A stretch of DNA of 64,000 nt from Hyphomonas oceanitis SCH89 (GTDB lineage: Bacteria; Pseudomonadota; Alphaproteobacteria; Caulobacterales; Hyphomonadaceae): assembly GCF_000685295.1 (NCBI RefSeq), contig NZ_ARYL01000016.1:33133-97132 (forward strand), in the 5' to 3' direction. The notes under the pieces were generated by a model, which ran no database searches, was not told the DNA's origin, and saw nothing but the letters and a program-made list of their open reading frames with translations. Both the position numbers and the translations under genes were made by a program. Shown here in pieces: positions 34,599 to 43,359 of the stretch (position 1 is its first letter; each line of letters opens with the position of its first letter).

Positions 34599-35402
34599 CT
34601 ATTTTATCAGGTCGACCACGGAGACTCCTGTCTTTCCGGCCTGATCAATCGCTTCGAATATCATTTCTATTGGCACGGCAGCGCCCCATTCAATATGCGC
34701 TTGAGCTTGTCCTACAGAGCCGTCATCTTTATGCCCACTGAGTAATTGCAAGCCTTCGTAAAAGTGAATATGGATACCTGCCAGCCAAGTCACATTTTCA
34801 GCTAGCCCTAGCACAAGGCCGCCTGATGTGCCCGGGCGCCCTCCAGGGGTGTATGTTAAAAGCCAATGGTGAAAGCCGCTATAGCCATCGAAACCGGCTG
34901 CACGAAATGTTTGGGGTGGGGAGCTAATATCCTGGCCCGGGAATCCCTGCCAAACGTAGTGCGCTATGATAGGGACGTTGATATGCTCACCTGGTTGTCC
35001 GCTACCAATTTGGAATGTTTTCTCAAGTGCTAGCCCTTGGAAGGACATTTTATTATTGCCATTGAAGTAGGGCGGTGAGGGCTTTTCGTCAGGGTGCAGC
35101 TCTATTGCCGCCACGTCAATGTGCAGGCCATTAATCCTTGCGCCAACTACTCTCCGATTGGTCAAGTCGAATTTTGTATCTGGTGTACTGGTGAATGCGA
35201 TATCCGATGCTGTAACTTCACCTGTCACATCAACAGAGCCATCTATGGTGGGTCCAATATTGTGCCAACAAGTAAAAATCCACGTCGATCCATTGTAGTC
35301 TACAATAAAACCTGTGCCATACTTTTGGTATTTGTTATGTGTAGAGATCAGTTTATGAGTGAACGTCGGCATGTCGATCTGAGTATTCGTAGAGAATTTC
35401 AT
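34599..35402 (-). CDS. Orphan trypsin-like serine peptidase domain protein (cytosolic)
   Basis: 267 residues without signal peptide or membrane segment. A chymotrypsin-fold triad can be proposed: His47 in WIFTCWHNI (replacing TAxHC), Asp96 in GLHIDVAAIEL, and Ser193 in GRPGTSGGLVLG (GxSGG). The spacing is right for the family. Possible starts are ATG 35402 or the ATG 30 bases further in. Base composition is markedly AT-richer than both neighbours, with rare-looking codon use, indicating recent transfer. It stands alone between acs and chvG. The target is unknown. Intracellular trypsin-like modules occur in some bacterial conflict systems, but nothing nearby proves that role here. Confidence 0.7.
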   Translation of the reverse strand: MKFSTNTQIDMPTFTHKLISTHNKYQKYGTGFIVDYNGSTWIFTCWHNIGPTIDGSVDVTGEVTASDIAFTSTPDTKFDLTNRRVVGARINGLHIDVAAIELHPDEKPSPPYFNGNNKMSFQGLALEKTFQIGSGQPGEHINVPIIAHYVWQGFPGQDISSPPQTFRAAGFDGYSGFHHWLLTYTPGGRPGTSGGLVLGLAENVTWLAGIHIHFYEGLQLLSGHKDDGSVGQAQAHIEWGAAVPIEMIFEAIDQAGKTGVSVVDLIK

Positions 35403-35549
35403 AAATATTTTTGCCTTTTCTACTTACTTTGACGTGAGTCTAATCTCAGCCTTTGCCTGGTAGGATAAAATGCAATTGAATGTAGCGCTATTTTTGCGAT
35501 GCGGTTGAAAATTTCAATCAAAACATTTTATAGATGTGGCGGTGAATAT

Positions 35550-37154
35550 TTAGATAGCTGGCAGGTCCACGATAAATCGGGCGCCGCCTTCTTCGCGGTT
35601 CTCGGCATAAACTTCGCCGCGATGCGTCGCGATGATCTGTTTGACGATGGAGAGGCCCAAGCCGGAATTGTTGCCAAAGGCCGTGCCCTTGGGCCGGTCG
35701 GTGTAGAAACGGTTGAAAATCTCTTCCAGCTTGTCGGGCGGTATGCCGGGGCCAGTATCTTCGACACGCACGCGGGCAACGGTCTGCGGACCGCTGTTCG
35801 TCTGCTCCAGCGTCACCTGCACGTTCGCTCCGGGCGGCGAGAAAGACTTGGCATTGTCGATCAGGTTGCGCAGCACCTGTCCCAGCGGGCCTTCGCGTGC
35901 GCGAACCAGAAGGCGCGCGCCCATCGTGGCATCCTCGAACGATACCGTGATATCTTCCGGCCCGTCGACCATGGCCTCATAAGTGCGCACCACATCGCGG
36001 GCAAAGCGCGCAATGTCGATCTGTTCAGTGGGTACACGCGTCATCTCGGCTTCGATGCGTGAGGCATTCGAAATGTCCGTAATCAGCCGGTCGAGTCGCT
36101 TTACGTCAGACGCGATCACATTGCGTAAGCGCTGGCTGGCGACCGGGTCTTCCGTCACCCGCTCCGCCGTCTCAACGGCCGAACGAATGGAAGTCAGCGG
36201 ATTCTTCAGCTCGTGCGCGACGTCGGCGGCAAACTGCTCGTTTGCCTCGATCCGCTCCAGCAGCGCCTCGGTCATGCCCTGCATGGAGGAGGCAAGATTG
36301 CCGATCTCGTCCTTGCGTTTCGTCAGCGCCGGAATGTCGATCCGATCAGACGCACCTGAGCGGATACGATCGGCTGCAAGCGACAGGCGCCTCAAGGGCC
36401 GCGCAATACCCAGCGTCAGCAGGAAGGACGTAATGAAAGCCACCAGCACGGCGACGCCAATGAACGGCACCAGCGCAGCGCGCTCCGCCCGGATGATCTC
36501 GTCAATATCGCTGGCTTCCAGCGTCAGCACGCCCACGACGGCCGACACGCGCTGGATGGGCATGGAGACGGAAATGATCCGCTGGCCACGATCCGAGAAG
36601 CGCTGGCTCGCGGCAACATCGCCCAGAACGGCGCTGTCGAATTCCTCCTCGAAACTCTGCGTCCGGATCGCTTCGGAGCTGCGGCGCGGCATGATCGGCC
36701 CGAACACACGGCCCGCCCATTCCGACAGGGCCGCACCGATGCGGGCAATCCGGCTCGGCTCCTTGATCGGGGGGAGGGCATCAATATCGACGCGTTCAGA
36801 GAGATAGAAGCTGTCACCCACCAGCTCTTCGTCCGGCGTATAGATGCGGGCGCGCACACGCTCGGGCAGGTTCAGGCGAACGATCGTCTGGCGGGCGGCA
36901 TCCACGTCGAGGCTCGGCTCGGGCGTGGTGGCATCCTCGCCGAGCAGGCTGGTGAAAATCTGCGCCTGTGCGACGAGGTCCTGCTTCTTCGAGACGACGA
37001 AACCCGCGCGCATCTCGTTCAGCACCATGGCGCCGATAATCAGGATGGCGAGACCGGCCAGGTTGGACGCAAAGATCAGTCGGGCAATGCGCGAACCCAG
37101 GAACATGGATCCGCGCCGTTTGCCCGGCAACCTGATGCGTTTCGACTCAGCCAT
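35550..37154 (-). CDS. chvG: Sensor histidine kinase ChvG (ExoS-like)
   Basis: 534 residues. A first membrane segment (IARLIFASNLAGLAILIIGAMVL) is followed by a periplasmic sensor domain of ~220 residues and a second segment (LVPFIGVAVLVAFITSFLLTLGIA). Then come a HAMP domain, the DHp box AADVAHELKNPLTSIRSAVE with the phospho-accepting histidine, N-box NLIDNAK, and G-boxes VEDTGPGIPPDKLEEIFNRFY and GNNSGLGLSI. In alphaproteobacteria ChvG senses envelope stress or acidity and phosphorylates ChvI. Here the partner gene is 1.7 kb upstream on the same strand with other genes between. Confidence 0.9.
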   Translation of the reverse strand: MAESKRIRLPGKRRGSMFLGSRIARLIFASNLAGLAILIIGAMVLNEMRAGFVVSKKQDLVAQAQIFTSLLGEDATTPEPSLDVDAARQTIVRLNLPERVRARIYTPDEELVGDSFYLSERVDIDALPPIKEPSRIARIGAALSEWAGRVFGPIMPRRSSEAIRTQSFEEEFDSAVLGDVAASQRFSDRGQRIISVSMPIQRVSAVVGVLTLEASDIDEIIRAERAALVPFIGVAVLVAFITSFLLTLGIARPLRRLSLAADRIRSGASDRIDIPALTKRKDEIGNLASSMQGMTEALLERIEANEQFAADVAHELKNPLTSIRSAVETAERVTEDPVASQRLRNVIASDVKRLDRLITDISNASRIEAEMTRVPTEQIDIARFARDVVRTYEAMVDGPEDITVSFEDATMGARLLVRAREGPLGQVLRNLIDNAKSFSPPGANVQVTLEQTNSGPQTVARVRVEDTGPGIPPDKLEEIFNRFYTDRPKGTAFGNNSGLGLSIVKQIIATHRGEVYAENREEGGARFIVDLPAI

Positions 37155-37187
37155 CCCGTTCACCCTGTTACCGGGCTGCGGCTAAAA

Positions 37188-37652
37188 TCAGGCGTCGGCC
37201 GCAACGCGCATTGTTACAATCTTGTCAGGATTACGCGGCGGCTCACCTTTCGCAAGCTGATCGATCACATCCATGCCTTCGGTGACCTTGCCCCACACCG
37301 TGTATTGGCGGTTCAGGAAGCTCGCATCGTCGAAGCAGATGAAGAACTGGCTGTTGGCGGAGTTCGGCGCAGCGGTACGCGCCATCGAGCAGGTGCCGCG
37401 AACGTGGGGCTCTGCATTGAACTCGGCCTTGATGTCCGGCTTGCTGGAACCGCCCGTGCCATTGCCTTTGGGGCAGCCGACTTGCGCCATGAATCCCGCG
37501 ATCACGCGGTGGAACACGATGCCGTCATAAAACCCCTCACGGGCGAGTTCCTTGATGCGTGCAACGTGTCCCGGCGCAAGATCGGGGCGCAGCTCGATTT
37601 TTACCGGGCCTTTCGAGGTTTCGAGAAGCAGTATGTTTTCAAGGTCTGTCAT
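37188..37652 (-). CDS. Cyclophilin-type peptidyl-prolyl cis-trans isomerase
   Basis: 154 residues from MTDLENILLLETSKGPVKIEL, the compact bacterial cyclophilin. Active-site residues appear in FHRVIAGFMAQVGCPKGNGTGG (the arginine and the QxGxP segment), MARTAAPNSANSQFFI and FLNRQYTVWGKVTEGMDVID. There is no signal peptide, so it is cytosolic. ATG 37652 has an AGGA site 8 bases upstream. It precedes chvG by 33 bases on the same strand. Confidence 0.93.
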   Translation of the reverse strand: MTDLENILLLETSKGPVKIELRPDLAPGHVARIKELAREGFYDGIVFHRVIAGFMAQVGCPKGNGTGGSSKPDIKAEFNAEPHVRGTCSMARTAAPNSANSQFFICFDDASFLNRQYTVWGKVTEGMDVIDQLAKGEPPRNPDKIVTMRVAADA

Positions 37653-37763
37653 GGGAATATCCTGTTTTGAGGGGGCGTTGATCACTGGCTATTGAATGAA
37701 GGCGATGGCGGCAAGCCCGCCGGGCATGTTAATATAGGTCGGTAACAAGGTTCCCGCAGGTTC

Positions 37764-38234
37764 ATGATTGCAGAAACACTCTCCCTGGTCCTCACCGCCG
37801 TGCTCACCGTGATCGGCTTCGCGCACGTCGCATGGGCCTTTGGAGCGAGTTTTCCCTATGCAAACCGGCAGGCCCTTGCGCGCGCCGTCGTGGGCCGTCG
37901 CGGCATCACGCAAATGCCTTCCATGACGGCGTCGCTATTCGTGGCTGTTTGCATCCTGGGGGCGGCTGTGTGGGCCGCGCTCCTGGGCAGGTTGGTTATG
38001 CTGCCCGTCTCGCCATGGCTGCTGCTGGCCGGCGGTATGGTCCTGTCGGCGGTCTTCCTGTTCCGGGGCATTATCGGCGTCATGCCGGCATTCGAGCGCG
38101 CCCTGCCGGAACAGCCTTTCCTGACGCTCAACCGGCGCTTCTACTCGCCGCTATGCGTGCTGATCGGCCTCGGCTTCCTCGCGCTGACAATCGCCCTGCC
38201 AAACTGGTCCTGGCGCTTCAGCCTGCTCGGTTAG
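37764..38234 (+). CDS. DUF3995 family integral membrane protein
   Basis: 156 residues with four hydrophobic segments: ~5-28 (SLVLTAVLTVIGFAHVAWAFG), ~55-80, ~84-105 and ~130-150. The opening FAHVAWAFGASFPY and the ending RRFYSPLCVLIGLGFLALTI match the DUF3995 pattern. Function unknown. It lies on the plus strand among minus-strand genes, and its 3' end overlaps the 3' end of the hydrolase gene by 17 bases. Confidence 0.72.
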   Translation: MIAETLSLVLTAVLTVIGFAHVAWAFGASFPYANRQALARAVVGRRGITQMPSMTASLFVAVCILGAAVWAALLGRLVMLPVSPWLLLAGGMVLSAVFLFRGIIGVMPAFERALPEQPFLTLNRRFYSPLCVLIGLGFLALTIALPNWSWRFSLLG

Positions 38235-38853
38235 CCGCCGCGCGCCACCCGGCCTCATTGATCCGCGCCTGCAAGGATGCGCCATCACTACCCGGCGCTG
38301 CCATCATGTGCGCAAAGGCCCAGTGGTTGAGTTCAGTCGAGATCGTCACGTCCGCCTCGCGCCACGCCCGCGCCAGTCCGCCGCCCAGCACCACGCCCGT
38401 CGCCTTCACAATGTCTGATCGGTCAAACGCCCGCGGCCGCGCATCCACATGCACCAGAACGCCCGCATTGCCCGGCCGCCGTGTCACGTTTGAGAACATG
38501 CCACCCGGCCGCATCACCGGGTCAACGCCTGCCAGTAGCGCCACATCCCCATGCAATTGATGGCTCACGCGCAGGGCCGCATCGCTGCCCCAGCTATGGC
38601 CGACGAGCACCAGTTCATCGCCCTGCGACAGCGCCACGCGGCAATGCTCCAACACGCCGTCCAGATCATAATGGGCAAACCATGTCGCAGACCGTCCAAC
38701 GCCCGCGCCGCTCTCAAGCAGCGCCCGCTGGCGGGCCTTCACATAGCTGACAACAAGCTGCGACTGTCCGTCCGCGGCGCCGCCGATATAGATCTCGGCA
38801 ACGCCCCGTCCGTGCGCGTTGCGCCTATTCGGTATAGCGGTAACCGACGCCAT
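38218..38853 (-). CDS. Alpha/beta hydrolase-like protein
   Basis: 211 residues. The nucleophile elbow [12 protein letters not shown] follows a strand ELVLVG. Upstream is [14 protein letters not shown] and downstream a strand with [10 protein letters not shown]. The C-terminal histidine may be in [10 protein letters not shown]. The lid is small. It starts 29 bases inside the 3' end of chvI on the same strand, and no nearer in-frame start exists, so translation is probably coupled to chvI. Substrate unknown. Confidence 0.65.
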   Translation of the reverse strand: MASVTAIPNRRNAHGRGVAEIYIGGAADGQSQLVVSYVKARQRALLESGAGVGRSATWFAHYDLDGVLEHCRVALSQGDELVLVGHSWGSDAALRVSHQLHGDVALLAGVDPVMRPGGMFSNVTRRPGNAGVLVHVDARPRAFDRSDIVKATGVVLGGGLARAWREADVTISTELNHWAFAHMMAAPGSDGASLQARINEAGWRAAANRAG

Positions 38854-39517
38854 AGAGCGTTTCGATCGCGTCGAACTCGTCGGTCACTTCGCGGAACTTC
38901 TTGCGCAGCCGCTTGATGTGGCTGTCGATGGTCCGGTCGTCGACATAGATCTGGTCGTCATAGGCGGCGTCCATCAGCTGGTCGCGGCTTTTCACATATC
39001 CGGGGCGCGAGGCGAGGGCCTGCAGGATCAGGAACTCGGTCACGGTCAGGCGCACAGGGTGGCCGTCCCAGGTACAGGCATGACGGTTCGGATCGAGTGT
39101 CAGCTTGCCGCGAACGATCGGCTTGTGGTCGCCCTCTTCAGGACCGGCCACGCCGCCGCGTGCACGCCGCAACACGGCTTTCACACGCTCGGCCAGCAGG
39201 CGATTGGAACAGGGTTTCCGCACGAAATCATCCGCGCCGATATTGAAGCCGATCACTTCGTCGATCTCTTCGTCCTTGGACGTCAGGAAGATCACCGGCA
39301 GCTCGCTGGTCTGGCGCAGGCGGCGCAGCAATTCCATGCCGTCCATCTTCGGCATCTTCACGTCGAGGATGGCAATGTCGGGCGGCGTCTCGGTGAGCGC
39401 GGGCAGGGCGGATTCGCCGTCATGATAGGTGCGGACATTATAGCCCTCAGCCTCAAAGAACATTTTCAGCGACGCAACAATGTTCTCGTCGTCATCCACC
39501 AGTGCCAAAGTTGTCAT
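38825..39517 (-). CDS. chvI: Response regulator ChvI (OmpR family)
   Basis: 230 residues from [21 protein letters not shown]. The receiver domain has the DDD acid pocket, the phospho-accepting aspartate in [14 protein letters not shown] and the ChvI-typical [13 protein letters not shown]. The winged-helix DNA-binding domain ends [19 protein letters not shown]...YGVGYRY. The sequence is very close to the alphaproteobacterial ChvI type. It acts with ChvG (35550-37154) to control envelope and acid-stress genes. ATG 39517 is chosen over an upstream frame with no ribosome-binding site. Confidence 0.93.
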   Translation of the reverse strand: MTTLALVDDDENIVASLKMFFEAEGYNVRTYHDGESALPALTETPPDIAILDVKMPKMDGMELLRRLRQTSELPVIFLTSKDEEIDEVIGFNIGADDFVRKPCSNRLLAERVKAVLRRARGGVAGPEEGDHKPIVRGKLTLDPNRHACTWDGHPVRLTVTEFLILQALASRPGYVKSRDQLMDAAYDDQIYVDDRTIDSHIKRLRKKFREVTDEFDAIETLYGVGYRYTE

Positions 39518-39764
39518 CGCTCGATCCTTCTCAACCAGAGTGTACCCCGTAACGGGGTCTGGCCGTTTTGCATTATGGTGTTCAACCACGGTTCGCGACA
39601 TGACAAAAGCCCTCCTTCGGTGCTGTCCCAATGAAAACAGCAGACTAGGGCAAGCAAACGCTCACATTACGGCGATTTAAGGAATCATTGGGGCGACTGT
39701 GGCGGCAAACAGGATGCAACCCTCTGCCAACTCATCGGTTCATTGCGCAACTAAGGAGACAATG

Positions 39765-40412
39765 ATGACTTTTCGGCTCACCCTGACCGCCTCCGTATCC
39801 GCCCTTCTGCTCGCGGCCTGTTCGCCAGATGCAGGGCGAACGACTGAGCCCGCAGAACCGACACCGGCGCCAGTCGAAACGCCATCAGCAACCCCGATAG
39901 AGGCCGCACCCGTTCAGGAAGCGCCTGCCGTAACCGAGCCTGTCCTCACGGCCAACGGCTACGGCCCGCTGACCGTGGGTATGACACGCGAAGCCGTGGT
40001 CGAGGCGATGGGCGGCCCGGCCAATGCGAATGCCGCCAGCGAGCCCTTCGCCTGCGAAATCTTCCACCCGTCCAATGCGCCGGAAGGCCTTTACGTCCTG
40101 CTACAGGAAGACAAGCTGGCAAGCGTCTATCTCACCAAGAGCGCGACGATTGAAACCGCTGAAGGTCTGAAGGTCGGTGACACCGCCGAAGCGGTGATGA
40201 CGGCCTATGGCGACAAGGTCGTGAAGACGCCGTCCAAATACCTGGAAGCCCCGGCCGCTTACCTGACGATCTGGCGGTCCGGCAACACAAGCGCCGACTG
40301 GGTTGACGACCAGACCGCCCGCGGCATCCGCTTCAGCACCGGCACGGACGAAACAATCGAGCAGATCACAGGCGGCGGCCCCGCCATCCAGCTGGTTGAG
40401 GGATGTAGCTGA
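39765..40412 (+). CDS. Hypothetical lipoprotein
   Basis: 215 residues. ATG 39765 lies 6 bases after AAGGAG; the adjacent ATG 39762 is also possible. The signal peptide TLTASVSALLLAACS has its lipidated cysteine at residue ~19, followed by a Thr/Pro/Glu-rich linker. The folded part begins YGPLTVGMTREAVVEAMGGPANA, resembling the small SmpA/OmlA-like or similar repeats found in envelope lipoproteins, and a second weaker copy begins GLKVGDTAEAVMTAYGDK. Function unknown. Confidence 0.7.
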   Translation: MTFRLTLTASVSALLLAACSPDAGRTTEPAEPTPAPVETPSATPIEAAPVQEAPAVTEPVLTANGYGPLTVGMTREAVVEAMGGPANANAASEPFACEIFHPSNAPEGLYVLLQEDKLASVYLTKSATIETAEGLKVGDTAEAVMTAYGDKVVKTPSKYLEAPAAYLTIWRSGNTSADWVDDQTARGIRFSTGTDETIEQITGGGPAIQLVEGCS

Positions 40413-40461
40413 GAGGGCGAGGGATGCACGTGCCGCACCCGGCGCTTTGGGAGCGCTCATG

Positions 40462-40534
40462 CTGAGCGAAGTCGAAGCACGAGCGCGGGCGGGTAGGGCA
40501 TGCGCTACCGCCGTCATCCTTCGACTTCGCTCAG
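40462..40534. repeat. Long palindromic repeat unit (REP-like), CTGAGCGAAGTCGAAG arms
   Basis: CTGAGCGAAGTCGAAG (40462-40477) and its exact inverse CTTCGACTTCGCTCAG (40519-40534) flank a 41-base loop. The arm is a sequence I recognise as dispersed in many bacterial genomes. It lies between a lipoprotein gene and ilvD (convergent 3' ends), a typical place for such elements. Confidence 0.75.
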
Positions 40535-40559
40535 GATGAGCTTGCTCGTGCGAGGCTAG

Positions 40560-40643
40560 TGTAGGGTGCATTAAGGCCAATGGCCGCAATGCGCCGCTCC
40601 AAGTCATCGATTGTGCATTGCGCTTCGCTTAATGCACCCTACA
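40560..40643. repeat. Paired TGTAGGGTGCATTAAG palindromic repeats
   Basis: TGTAGGGTGCATTAAG (40560-40575) and its exact inverse CTTAATGCACCCTACA (40628-40643) bracket two internal hairpins: GGTGCATT...AATGCGCC (about 40565-40595) and GTGCATT...AATGCAC (about 40613-40637). It looks like two copies of one small repeat unit in inverted orientation. It ends 7 bases before the ilvD stop codon. Confidence 0.7.
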
Positions 40644-40650
40644 ATTCCGA

Positions 40651-42495
40651 CTACGGATCCAGCCGCACCGCCCCCTGCGACGCATTCCCCACATGTGCCG
40701 CGTACACTTTCAGTGCACGGCTCACTTTGCGGGGGCGGTCCTTCACCGGTTTCCAGGCCTTGTCGCCGCGGGCGTCCATGTCGGCGCGGCGGCGCGCGAT
40801 TTCGGCGTCGTCGATCTTCGCATGGATCGTGCGGTTGGGGATGTCGATCTCGATGATATCGCCTTCCTCGACGAGGCCGATCAGGCCGCCTTCAGCCGCT
40901 TCCGGGCTGACATGGCCGATGGAGAGGCCGGACGTGCCGCCGGAGAAACGACCGTCGGTGATCAGGGCGCAGGCTTTGCCCAGCTTCATCGATTTCAGGT
41001 AGGAGGTCGGGTAGAGCATTTCCTGCATGCCGGGTCCGCCGCGCGGGCCTTCATAGCGGATGATCACCACGTCGCCAGCGGCAACGCCCTTGTTCAGGAT
41101 GCGGTCGCAGGCTTCTTCTTGGCTTTCGCACACGATGGCGGGGCCGGAGAATTTGAGGATCGAGTCGTCAACGCCGGCGGTCTTCACCACACAGCCCTGC
41201 TCCGCGATATTGCCGAACAGAACGGCGAGCCCGCCATCCTGCGAGAATGCGTGCGCGGATGAGCGGATGACGCCTTTCTCGCGGTCGGTGTCGAGTTCCT
41301 TGTAGCGGCGCGACTGGCTGAACGCCTGCGTCGTGCGCACGCCGCCCGGCGCGGCGAGGAACAGTTCCTGCACGTCGGGGTCATTGGTCAGCGCCACATC
41401 CCACTTGGTGATGGCCTCGGCCATTGTGGCGGAGTGGATGGTGCGTACGCTCGTGTCGAGTTTCCCGGCGCGGTCCAGTTCGCCGAGGATGCCGAAAATG
41501 CCGCCCGCCCGGTGCACGTCTTCCATGTGCACATTGGCAACCGCCGGGGCCACCTTGCAGAGGCAAGGCGTGTCGCGGCTCAGCCGGTCAATATCGGCCA
41601 GCGTGAAGTCCACCTCGCCCTCGCTGGCAATGGCCAGCAGGTGCAGGATCGTGTTGGTCGACCCGCCCATGGAAATGTCCAGCGTCATCGCATTCTCGAA
41701 CGCTGCCTTGTTGGCAATGCCGCGTGCGGAGACGGACTTGTCGCCTTCCTCGTAAAAGATCTTGCACAGGTCAACGATACGGCGTCCGGCGCGGCGGAAC
41801 AGCTGCTCCCGGTCAGAGTGCGTCGCCAGCGTCGAGCCATTGCCCGGCAGGGCAAGGCCGAGGGCCTCGGCAAGGCAGTTCATCGAGTTCGCCGTGAACA
41901 TGCCGGAGCATGAGCCGCATGTCGGGCAGGCGGCCTCTTCATAGGCCAGCACTTCGGCATCGGTGCGCTCGGGGTTGGCCGCCTCGATCATCGCGTCGAT
42001 CAGGTCGACCGCTTTCAGCTCGCCGTCGATATTGACCTTGCCGGCCTCCATCGGGCCGCCGGACACGAACACGACCGGAATGTCGAGGCGCAGGGCGGCC
42101 ATCATCATGCCGGGGGTGATCTTGTCGCAATTGGAGATGCAGACCATCGCATCGGCGCAATGCGCGTTGACCATGTATTCCACGCTGTCGGCGATCACTT
42201 CGCGGCTCGGCAGCGAATAGAGCATGCCGTCATGGCCCATCGCGATGCCGTCATCCACGGCAATCGTGTTGAATTCCTTGGCCACGCCGCCTGCAGCCTC
42301 GATCTCGCCTGCCACCAGCTGGCCGAGGTCCTTGAGGTGCACATGGCCCGGCACGAACTGGGTAAACGAGTTCACCACCGCAATGATCGGCTTGCCGAAA
42401 TCGCCGTCCTTCATGCCGGTTGCGCGCCACAGGCCGCGTGCGCCGGCCATGTTGCGGCCATGGGTGGATGTGCGGGAACGATACAGGATTGCCAC
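40651..42495 (-). CDS. ilvD: Dihydroxy-acid dehydratase
   Basis: 614 residues, the standard long form. Fe-S ligating cysteines are in [10 protein letters not shown] and [39 protein letters not shown] is the catalytic signature region near the C-terminus. It dehydrates dihydroxy acids to the 2-oxo acid precursors of valine and isoleucine. The gene starts [25 protein letters not shown], as most orthologues do, confirming the start. Single gene. Confidence 0.97.
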   Translation of the reverse strand: MAILYRSRTSTHGRNMAGARGLWRATGMKDGDFGKPIIAVVNSFTQFVPGHVHLKDLGQLVAGEIEAAGGVAKEFNTIAVDDGIAMGHDGMLYSLPSREVIADSVEYMVNAHCADAMVCISNCDKITPGMMMAALRLDIPVVFVSGGPMEAGKVNIDGELKAVDLIDAMIEAANPERTDAEVLAYEEAACPTCGSCSGMFTANSMNCLAEALGLALPGNGSTLATHSDREQLFRRAGRRIVDLCKIFYEEGDKSVSARGIANKAAFENAMTLDISMGGSTNTILHLLAIASEGEVDFTLADIDRLSRDTPCLCKVAPAVANVHMEDVHRAGGIFGILGELDRAGKLDTSVRTIHSATMAEAITKWDVALTNDPDVQELFLAAPGGVRTTQAFSQSRRYKELDTDREKGVIRSSAHAFSQDGGLAVLFGNIAEQGCVVKTAGVDDSILKFSGPAIVCESQEEACDRILNKGVAAGDVVIIRYEGPRGGPGMQEMLYPTSYLKSMKLGKACALITDGRFSGGTSGLSIGHVSPEAAEGGLIGLVEEGDIIEIDIPNRTIHAKIDDAEIARRRADMDARGDKAWKPVKDRPRKVSRALKVYAAHVGNASQGAVRLDP

Positions 42496-42696
42496 GATTT
42501 ACCTCTCAAAGGTCATGTGCAGGGACAGACCCCGCCGCAATACAGCGCGCCCGGCCATTTATCAACAATAGGTGACGATGCGGGCCCGGCGGGTCAACCG
42601 CCCTGCGGCAGCCCCGCCCGACCGAACGACCACTTTCTGCTTGCACTTTCAAGTTGGATCCAGATGGTTGCAAGTGGCAAGAAGATAGGATGTGCC

Positions 42697-43350
42697 ATGT
42701 CTCTCACGCTCTACTCCCACCCATTCTCGTCCTACTGCCAGAAGGTTCTGATCGCGCTCTGGGAGAATGAGACGCCGTTCACCTATCGTCACCTCGAAGA
42801 CCCCGGAGCGGGCGAGGAACGGGCCGCCTTGTGGCCTTTCGGTCGCTTTCCTGTCCTCAAGAACGGTCCGGGAATGGTCGCGGAATCCAGCATCATCATC
42901 GAATATCTGGACATTCATCACCCCGGCCCGGTGCGCATGATCCCCGAGGATCGCGCCGCTGCCCTCGAAGTCCGCTTCATGGACCGCTTCTTCGATAACT
43001 ACGTCATGACCGAGATGCAGAAGCCCGTCTTCGAGGCCATCCACGGCGATCAGGCCTCTACTGCAGCAGCCTTGGCCGCTGCGGCGACAGCACTCGACAC
43101 GGCCTATACATGGCTCGAAGACAGACTGGCCGGGCGCACATGGGCCGCCGCCGAGACTTTCAGCATGGCAGACTGCGCGGCCGCTCCGTCGCTCTTCTAC
43201 GCTGACTGGGTGCACCAGATCGGCGATCAGTTCCCAACCGTTCGCGCCTATCGCTCGCGGCTCCTGGAACGGCCATCCTTCGCGCGCGCTGTCGAGGAAG
43301 CACGGCCCTACCGCCACTACTTCCCGCTCGGTGCGCCAGACCGTGACTAG
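42697..43350 (+). CDS. Glutathione S-transferase family protein
   Basis: 217 residues. The N-terminal thioredoxin-fold domain begins LTLYSHPFSSYCQKVLIALWENETPF with Ser/Cys candidates for glutathione activation, the cis-proline in FPVLKN and the glutathione-binding VAESSIIIEYL. The C-terminal helical domain has FSMADCAAAPSLFYA with the N-capping box. ATG 42697 is chosen; upstream frame is a shadow of ilvD. Convergent with polA, 9 bases between ends. Detoxification or reductive role; substrate unknown. Confidence 0.9.
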   Translation: MSLTLYSHPFSSYCQKVLIALWENETPFTYRHLEDPGAGEERAALWPFGRFPVLKNGPGMVAESSIIIEYLDIHHPGPVRMIPEDRAAALEVRFMDRFFDNYVMTEMQKPVFEAIHGDQASTAAALAAAATALDTAYTWLEDRLAGRTWAAAETFSMADCAAAPSLFYADWVHQIGDQFPTVRAYRSRLLERPSFARAVEEARPYRHYFPLGAPDRD

Positions 43351-43359
43351 GGCAATGCG

